This document shows positions 58,961 through 64,000 of a stretch of DNA of 64,000 bases, in pieces (position 1 is the first letter of the stretch; every line of letters starts with the position of its first letter). The translations under genes and the position numbers were made by a program. Below the pieces are notes generated by a model. That model did not search any database. It was not told where the DNA came from and saw only the letters and a program-made list of their open reading frames with translations. The stretch is from Streptomyces cinnamoneus. GTDB lineage: Bacteria; Actinomycetota; Actinomycetes; Streptomycetales; Streptomycetaceae. The DNA is taken from contig NZ_BMVB01000010.1 of assembly GCF_014650495.1 (NCBI RefSeq), positions 62,001-126,000 on the forward strand. Direction: 5' to 3'.

Positions 58961-59791
58961 CTAGTTGACCCGGCAGAGCAGCTCGCCGTTCAGCACCGCG
59001 AACCACCCGTCCTCGTGTCGCCCCCACTCCCGCCACGCCTCGGCTATCGCCTCCAGGCCCGCCCGGTCCGCGTGCCCGCCGTCGACCGCGAGAGCGGCGT
59101 AGGGGGAGGAGAGCGTCCGGTCCGCCCACAGCCCGCTCCACCAGGCGCGGTGCTCCGCGTCCGCGTAGCACCAGGTGCCCACGGAGGGGGCGACGTCCGT
59201 GAAACCGGCCTGCAGGGCCCAGGACAGCAGACGGCTGCCGGCGTCCGGCTCCCCGCCGCCCGCGCGGGCCACGCGGACGTACAGGCGCTGCCAGTCGTCC
59301 AGGCCGGCCACCCGCGGGTACCAGGTCATGGCCGTGTAGACCACGTCGCGGACGGCCACGACGCCACCGGGCCGGCACACGCGCCGCATCTCGCGCAGCG
59401 CGCCCACCGGGTCGTCGAGGTACTGGAGCACTTGATGGGCGTGGACGACGTCGAACGAGCCGCCGGGGAAGTCCAGCGCCCGGACGTCACCGGTGGTGAA
59501 GTCGACGTTGTCCACGCCGCGTTCGGCCGCTGCGGCGCGGGCCTGCTCCAGGATGCCCGGGGCCGCGTCCAGGGCGGTGACCCGGCCCTGCGGCACCAGC
59601 GCGGCCAGGTCGGCCGTGATGCTGCCCGGGCCGCAGCCGATGTCCAGGACCCGGTGGTGCGGGGCCAGCTCGGGCAGGAGGTAGCCGGCCGAGTCGGCCG
59701 CCCTGCGCCGGCCGTGCGAGCGCAGCACGGACTCGTGGTGGCCGTGGATGTAGACCGACGGACCGCCGGCCGTGTTCGGTTCCTCGGGCAT
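58961..59791 (-). CDS. Class I SAM-dependent methyltransferase (UbiE/MenG-like)
   Basis: 276 residues. Motif I L-D-I-G-C-G-P-G-S (about 47-55) and post-I V-T-A-L-D are clear; motif III region R-R-V-C-R-P-G-G-V-V-A-V. Start at the ATG 59791 with AAGGGAG eight bases upstream; the frame runs 28 codons further without conservation. Substrate unknown. Probably co-transcribed with the VOC gene. Confidence 0.87.
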   Translation of the reverse strand: MPEEPNTAGGPSVYIHGHHESVLRSHGRRRAADSAGYLLPELAPHHRVLDIGCGPGSITADLAALVPQGRVTALDAAPGILEQARAAAAERGVDNVDFTTGDVRALDFPGGSFDVVHAHQVLQYLDDPVGALREMRRVCRPGGVVAVRDVVYTAMTWYPRVAGLDDWQRLYVRVARAGGGEPDAGSRLLSWALQAGFTDVAPSVGTWCYADAEHRAWWSGLWADRTLSSPYAALAVDGGHADRAGLEAIAEAWREWGRHEDGWFAVLNGELLCRVN

Positions 59792-59974
59792 GGGGAAGGC
59801 TCCCTTCGCTGCGGTGTGCAGAGGTGCTTTCACCGTACGCATCCATCTCGCATGACGAGAGCCCCGTCTTGACATGCGGAACGCACCGTCACCCGCCCGC
59901 CCGTGTCGGACCGCCGCGCCTCCCCTGATCTGCGAAGGTGGACGTCAGGACCGCCGGGACGGAGGTGCACACGG

Positions 59975-61183
59975 ATGCAGCAGGGCTCCCCGGCACTCGC
60001 CGCCCTCCCGGCGCCCGAGCGCGGCCTGCCCGTCCTGCCGGAACTCGTCGAGCGGCTGGCGGACGGCGCCGCGCGCTCCCGCCCCGAACCCGTCGGCGGC
60101 GGCCCCGAGCTGCGCACCGCCGCCTGCGCCTACTGGGCGCGCCGCGGGCTGCCCACCGGCCCCGAGCACGTCGTCGCCGCCCCCGGCCTCCAGCCGCTGC
60201 TGCTGGCCCTGTTCGCCTCGGCCGGCGGCGAGGTGCTGCTGACACGGCCCTGCGCCGCCTGGTATGCGCCGCTCGCCCGCCTCGCCGGGCGGCTCGCCTA
60301 CCACGTGGCCGTGCCCGCCGAGTGCGGCGGCGTGCCCGATCCGTTCGCGCTGCTGGAGACGGTGCGGCGCATCCGGGCCGAGGGCGGCCGGCCGCGCTTC
60401 CTCGTGCTGTCCGTCGCCGACGACACCACCGGAACCGTCGCCCCGCCGGAGGTCCTGCACGAGGTGTGCGAGGCCGCCGCGGCCGAGGAGCTGACCGTCG
60501 TCAGCGACGAGACCTGGCGCGACACCCTGCACGACCGGCACGGCACCGTGTTCGTCGGCCCCGCCGAGATGTACCCCGACCGCGTCGTCGTCCTCACCGA
60601 CCTCGCCGGCCCCCTCACCCCCGCCGTCTGGCCCCTGGCCGTCGCCCGTTTCCCCGCGGAGGGCAACGGGCCCGCCCTGCGCGCCCGCGCCACCTCCCTG
60701 CTGACGGCCATCCGGGCCGAAGTGGCGCCGCCGCTGGGCGCCGCCGCCCGCTGGGCGCTGACCGAACCCGGGCCGGTGCGCGCCCGGGCCGCCGCGGCGG
60801 CCCGGCTGTACGGGGCCCTGGGCGCCGCGGCCCGGGAGCGGCTGGACGCCGCCGGGGTGCTGTGCCGGCCGCCCCAGGCCGGGCCCCACCTCTACGCCGA
60901 CCTCGGCGAGCTGCGCGAGGCGCTCGCCGAGCGCCGCGTCACCGACTCCACCGAGCTGGAGGGCTACCTCGGCGCCGTGCTCGGGTACCCCGTGCCCGGC
61001 GGGCACCGGTTCGGGGACGCCCCCGACGCCCTGCGCGCCCGCTTCTCCGTCCTGCCGTTCCTGGGCGACCGCGACGCGCGGCGCCGCGCGGCCCTCGACG
61101 CCCCCGATCCGGCGGCGGAGCCGGATGTCGCGGAGGCGTTGTCCACTTTTGGATCGGCGTTCAGTGAACTCGCGGGCGTCTGA
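59975..61183 (+). CDS. Aminotransferase class I/II-fold protein lacking the PLP lysine
   Basis: 402 residues. The fold is recognisable: V-A-A-P-G-L-Q-P-L-L-L cofactor-loop region, F-L-V-L-S-V-A-D-D-T-T-G-T (replacing the usual P-x-N-P-T-G), and V-V-S-D-E-T-W-R-D with the pyridine-N Asp. Where a Schiff-base lysine is expected (S-x-S-K-x-x), the sequence reads L-T-D-L-A-G-P-L-T-P, with no lysine. GGAGG nine bases before the ATG at 59975. Probably not an active aminotransferase; perhaps a binding protein or altered enzyme. It precedes the MBL hydrolase by 84 bp. Confidence 0.78.
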   Translation: MQQGSPALAALPAPERGLPVLPELVERLADGAARSRPEPVGGGPELRTAACAYWARRGLPTGPEHVVAAPGLQPLLLALFASAGGEVLLTRPCAAWYAPLARLAGRLAYHVAVPAECGGVPDPFALLETVRRIRAEGGRPRFLVLSVADDTTGTVAPPEVLHEVCEAAAAEELTVVSDETWRDTLHDRHGTVFVGPAEMYPDRVVVLTDLAGPLTPAVWPLAVARFPAEGNGPALRARATSLLTAIRAEVAPPLGAAARWALTEPGPVRARAAAAARLYGALGAAARERLDAAGVLCRPPQAGPHLYADLGELREALAERRVTDSTELEGYLGAVLGYPVPGGHRFGDAPDALRARFSVLPFLGDRDARRRAALDAPDPAAEPDVAEALSTFGSAFSELAGV

Positions 61184-61267
61184 CCTACCGTCGGTCGGTG
61201 AGCGTGCCATGCGCGGGCCCGCCGCCCGCACCGCCGCGGTTCCGGTTCCCCACGAATGGAGCCCCAG

Positions 61268-62290
61268 ATGACCGAACAGACCGAGCGCCCCCTCGCGGAG
61301 CCACGCCCCCTCGCGGAGCCACGTCCCCTCGGTGAGATCCGCACCTGGCCCCGGTCGTTCGCCGACCGCCTCACCGCCCCGCTGCCGGGCGTGCGCGCCC
61401 TGGCCCGCCTCGCCCGCGAGGGCCGGCTGCGGCCGGGCGCCGAGGCACTCGTGGAACTCGCCGACCTGCCCGTGCGGCCCGGCCCGCTGCCCGTCGTCGA
61501 CGCCGGCGCGCTCGCCGTCACCTGGGCCGGCCACGCCAGCTGGGTGCTGCGCGTGGGCGGCCTGACCGTGCTGACCGACCCCGTCTGGTCCCGCAGGATC
61601 CTCGGCACCCCCGCCCGGGTGACGCCGGTCGGCGTGGCCTGGGAGGACCTGCCGGGCATCGATGCCGTCGTCATCAGCCACAACCACTACGACCACCTCG
61701 ACGCCCCCACCCTCAAGCGGCTGCCCCGCGACACGCCCCTGCTCCTCCCGGCCGGCCTGGCCGGCTGGGCGCGCCGCCGCAGCTTCACCCGGGTCACCGA
61801 ACTCGACTGGTGGGAGGCGGTGGAGCTGCCGGGCCCGGCCGGCCCCGTCCGCTTCGACTTCGTCCCGGCCCACCACTGGAGCAAACGCACCCTCACCGAC
61901 ACCTGCCGCTCGCTGTGGGGCGGCTGGGTGCTCACCGCGCCGGGCGGGCGGCGCGTGTACTTCGCGGGGGACACCGGCTACGGCTTCTGGTTCGAGCGCA
62001 TCGGCCGCCGCTACCCGCAGATCGACGTCGCGCTGCTGCCCATCGGAGCCTACGACCCGCGCTGGATGCTGGGGCCGGTCCACACCGACCCCGAGGAGGC
62101 GGTGCGCGCCTGCCAGGACCTGGGCGCCCGGGTGATGGGACCGATGCACTGGTCGACGTTCCTGCTGTCCGCCGAGCCGCCGATGGAGCCGCTGCGGCGG
62201 GTGCGCGCGGCCTGGGCGGCGGCGGGGCTGCCGCGCGAGGACCTGTGGGACCTGCCGGTGGGGGCGTCGCGGGTGCTGTCGCCGCTGTGA
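61268..62290 (+). CDS. MBL-fold metallo-hydrolase (NAPE-PLD/UlaG-like)
   Basis: 340-residue metallo-beta-lactamase-fold enzyme. T-W-A-G-H-A-S start of fold, metal motif H-N-H-Y-D-H, a further metal histidine pair in P-A-H-H-W-S, Asp in F-A-G-D-T-G-Y and M-H-W-S-T-F. This is the group related to NAPE-phospholipase D and outer-membrane-protein RomA. GGAG six bases before the ATG at 61268 favours it over 61256. The N-terminus repeats P-L-A-E-P-R from an 18-bp tandem duplication. Confidence 0.88.
   Translation: MTEQTERPLAEPRPLAEPRPLGEIRTWPRSFADRLTAPLPGVRALARLAREGRLRPGAEALVELADLPVRPGPLPVVDAGALAVTWAGHASWVLRVGGLTVLTDPVWSRRILGTPARVTPVGVAWEDLPGIDAVVISHNHYDHLDAPTLKRLPRDTPLLLPAGLAGWARRRSFTRVTELDWWEAVELPGPAGPVRFDFVPAHHWSKRTLTDTCRSLWGGWVLTAPGGRRVYFAGDTGYGFWFERIGRRYPQIDVALLPIGAYDPRWMLGPVHTDPEEAVRACQDLGARVMGPMHWSTFLLSAEPPMEPLRRVRAAWAAAGLPREDLWDLPVGASRVLSPL
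61286..61321 (+). repeat. 18-bp in-frame tandem duplication
   Basis: Two identical 18-bp units (61286-61303, 61304-61321) encode repeated R-P-L-A-E-P; a decayed third unit follows (R-P-L-G-E). It lies in the disordered N-terminal tail of the MBL protein and probably varies between strains. Confidence 0.8.
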
Positions 62291-62296
62291 GCGGGG

Positions 62297-63541
62297 TCAG
62301 GCGCTCCAGGCGAAGGTGAAGCGGCCGCCGCCGTGCGCGGTGCAGGTCAGGCCCGAGGGGAAGCGGCTGGCCCGGGTGTCGACGCCCACGACGCCGCCGG
62401 CCTCGTCGTAGGTGAAGTACACCGAGCCGTTCGCCAGCACCTCTCCGTCCCCCTGCTCGCCCGCCTGGACGATCAGCTGGACGGGCACGCCCTCGCGGAT
62501 GCCGACGTCCCGGGCGGGACCGCCGGATTCCACGCGCGTGTCGAGCCCGTCCTGCCGCCGCAGGAACCGCAGCACCACGGCCGTGCCGCGGGCGGCCGTG
62601 AAGTCCACCCGGGCCGTGCGGCCCTTGGGCCCGTCGGGCACGGCCACCGCCAGGCTGTGGAACCCCCCGGCGGCCACCAGCGTGACGGTGGCGCTCCCGG
62701 CCGCCGCCAGGATGCCCGAGACCTGGCTGTCGCCGTCCTTCCCGGCGCCGAGCAGCATGCCGTCCCGGGTGACGGCCAGGCTGTGCAGGTATCCGGCGGC
62801 GATCGCGGCGATGCGCCGGCCCTGCGCGGCCCTGAGGATGCCCGACACCTGGTGGTTGCCGTCCCGGCCGGCCGCCAGCAGGCGGCCGTCGTCGGTCAGC
62901 GCCAGGCTCTGCAGGGCGGCGGCGGAGACGGCGACGACCTTCGCCCCCCGGGCCGCGGCCAGGATGCCGGACACCTGCCCGTCCTCGTCCCGGCCGGCCG
63001 CCAGCAGCCGGCCGTCCCGGGTGACGGCCAGGCTGTGGAAGTCCCCGGCCGCGACGGCCGCCACCGGCTCGTCGCGCGCCGCGGCCAGGATGCCCGACAC
63101 CTGCCGGTCGCCGTCGTGGCCCGCGGCGAGCAGCCCGCCGACGTCCGTGACCGCCAGCGAGTGCACCGAACCGGCCGCCACGGCCGCCACCCGCCGGCCC
63201 TCGGCGGCCGCGCGCAGGCCCGATACCTGCTGGTTGTGGTCCTTGCCCGCCGTCAGCAGACGGCCGTCGTGCGCCACGGCCAGGCTGTGGAAGCCGCCGG
63301 CCGCCACGGCGGCCACCACCCTCGCGCCCGCGGCCGCGACGATGCCGGAGACCTGCTCGTCCTCGTCCAGCCCGGCCGCGAGCAGCCGCCCCTCGTCGCT
63401 CACGGCCAGGCTGTGGTAGCCGCCCGCCGCGATCGCCGCGATCCGCTGGCCCTCCGCCGCCCGCAGGATTCCCCGCACCTGCCCCTGGAGGCTCAGCCCC
63501 CCGGCGAGCAGGTGCCCGGCATGGCTCGGTACGACCGCCAT
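62297..63541 (-). CDS. RCC1-type beta-propeller protein with unknown C-terminal domain
   Basis: 414 residues. Six to seven RCC1-like repeats of about 50 residues cover about 10-300, each with G-R-L-L-A-A-G-x-D, Q-V-S-G-I-L-A-A-A and H-S-L-A-V-T. The unrecognised C-terminal about 115 residues are beta-rich and end F-T-F-A-W-S-A. No signal peptide. The ATG at 63541 has AGGAGG four bases upstream; a GTG at 63613 lacks one. Repeats are very alike, suggesting recent internal duplication. Probably a protein-interaction scaffold. Confidence 0.78.
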   Translation of the reverse strand: MAVVPSHAGHLLAGGLSLQGQVRGILRAAEGQRIAAIAAGGYHSLAVSDEGRLLAAGLDEDEQVSGIVAAAGARVVAAVAAGGFHSLAVAHDGRLLTAGKDHNQQVSGLRAAAEGRRVAAVAAGSVHSLAVTDVGGLLAAGHDGDRQVSGILAAARDEPVAAVAAGDFHSLAVTRDGRLLAAGRDEDGQVSGILAAARGAKVVAVSAAALQSLALTDDGRLLAAGRDGNHQVSGILRAAQGRRIAAIAAGYLHSLAVTRDGMLLGAGKDGDSQVSGILAAAGSATVTLVAAGGFHSLAVAVPDGPKGRTARVDFTAARGTAVVLRFLRRQDGLDTRVESGGPARDVGIREGVPVQLIVQAGEQGDGEVLANGSVYFTYDEAGGVVGVDTRASRFPSGLTCTAHGGGRFTFAWSA

Positions 63542-63637
63542 GAACCCTCCTGTCGGTTGCGGACCGGTGAGGTACACGCTGGTCGCTTCCGCAGGCCGCG
63601 GCACCTGCGGCACGGCCGAACAGGTGAGCCGGGGCCG

Positions 63638-64000
63638 TCAGCGCAGCCGCCGCCGCAGCGTCGGCACCGCGCCCACGGCCAGCGTCAGCACCACGGCCGC
63701 CGCCACGCCCTCCCACGGCCGGGCGAACAGCGAACCGCCCAGCACCCCGATGACCTCGTACGTGGCCGCCCACGCCAGGCACGCGGGCACGTCCCCGCGA
63801 GCGAAGCGGCGGGCCGGCATGCGCGCGAGCAGACAGGCCAGCATCACCGGGATGCGCCCGGCGGGCACCAGCCGGGACAGCACCAGCACCGTCACCCCGT
63901 GCTCGTCCAGCTTCTCCTGCGCCTGCGCCAGCCGCTCGGGCGCCGCCCGCTCGCGCAGCCGCCGCAGCCAGCGCGAGCCGTTGCGGGAGGCCACCCCGCG
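63638..64000 (-). CDS. DedA-family membrane protein, 5' end cut by window
   Basis: The C-terminal about 120 residues of a DedA/SNARE-associated-type inner-membrane protein: L-S-R-L-V-P-A-G-R-I-P re-entrant-loop motif, followed by hydrophobic segments and a basic C-terminus (R-R-R-L-R). The family is linked to lipid-carrier flipping and envelope homeostasis. The frame stays open to the window edge, so the true start lies beyond 64000. Confidence 0.75.
   Translation of the reverse strand, partial: RGVASRNGSRWLRRLRERAAPERLAQAQEKLDEHGVTVLVLSRLVPAGRIPVMLACLLARMPARRFARGDVPACLAWAATYEVIGVLGGSLFARPWEGVAAAVVLTLAVGAVPTLRRRLR

Noticed and set aside
58951..58963. Leaderless promoter TAGCCT before the VOC gene
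   Set aside because: The spacing is seven, there is no -35, and the methyltransferase gene ends 10 bp upstream on the same strand, so co-transcription is simpler.

Overview
The window is high-GC (roughly 72-73 % by eye) actinobacterial DNA. GTG starts, translationally coupled ATGA/GTGA junctions, SpoIIE-type phosphatase signalling, an NsrR/HmpA pair, DmdR-type iron boxes and the ethylmalonyl-CoA operon all point to Streptomyces or a close relative. No rRNA, tRNA, CRISPR array, insertion sequence or prophage was found. Both window edges cut genes: a MATE transporter on the left and a DedA-type membrane protein on the right.

Layout. 1-2.9 kb: MATE transporter end, then the nitric-oxide sensor nsrR and the NO-detoxifying flavohaemoglobin hmpA, each with an NsrR-type 11-1-11 operator. 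2.9-6.1 kb: glutamate-type ABC uptake operon gluABCD (minus strand). 6.3-13.1 kb: GntR/UTRA regulator, DUF6278-like protein, secreted SGNH hydrolase, lipoate ligase, inositol-phosphatase-like enzyme and FAD oxidoreductase. 13.3-16.2 kb: an HTH/Clp_N pair with a leaderless promoter, divergent from an alkylation-repair operon (Ada-AlkA fusion and Ogt). 16.3-19.2 kb: BCCT transporter and glycerate kinase. 19.2-20.05 kb: a gene-free island of direct and inverted repeats. 20.1-21.6 kb: phosphatidylethanolamine genes psd-pssA.

21.8-31.0 kb: the ethylmalonyl-CoA pathway as one minus-strand operon, ccr-ecm-mcl-mch-mcd, with an operator-rich promoter region. A TetR regulator and a tandemly duplicated 3-hydroxyacyl-CoA dehydrogenase lie upstream. 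Together they suggest a route from acetoacetyl-CoA through crotonyl-CoA to glyoxylate and propionyl-CoA, i.e. C2 assimilation and extender-unit supply. 31.3-39.4 kb: HEAT protein, GNAT, SRPBCC, an efflux pump fused to carboxypeptidase-regulatory-like domains, a PAS-GAF-SpoIIE-HATPase phosphatase coupled to a methyltransferase, and a small orphan. 39.6-43.8 kb: three peptidases (M55, M20, S9) in one operon.

44.1-52.6 kb: an iron-controlled 2,3-dihydroxybenzoate (catechol siderophore) locus. A lone siderophore ABC ATPase diverges from dhbA-dhbC-dhbE-dhbB-ArCP-NRPS, with an iron box at each promoter. The terminal NRPS has an intact condensation domain, but its adenylation domain lacks core A3 and everything after A8, and a hairpin follows directly. 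52.7-64 kb: HAD phosphatase, an alanine-dehydrogenase-like protein coupled to a CaiB-type CoA transferase, a DUF5107/TPR protein, VOC protein, methyltransferase, an aminotransferase-fold protein lacking the PLP lysine, an MBL-fold hydrolase, an RCC1-type propeller and the DedA fragment.

The strongest candidates for something undescribed are the degenerate siderophore NRPS, the MFS-regulatory-domain fusion, the lysine-less aminotransferase beside an MBL hydrolase, the AlaDH-like/CoA-transferase pair and the repeat island. Leaderless-looking promoters (TANNNT, six bases, start codon) recur at nsrR, the HTH gene, tetR, the ABC ATPase and the GNAT gene.
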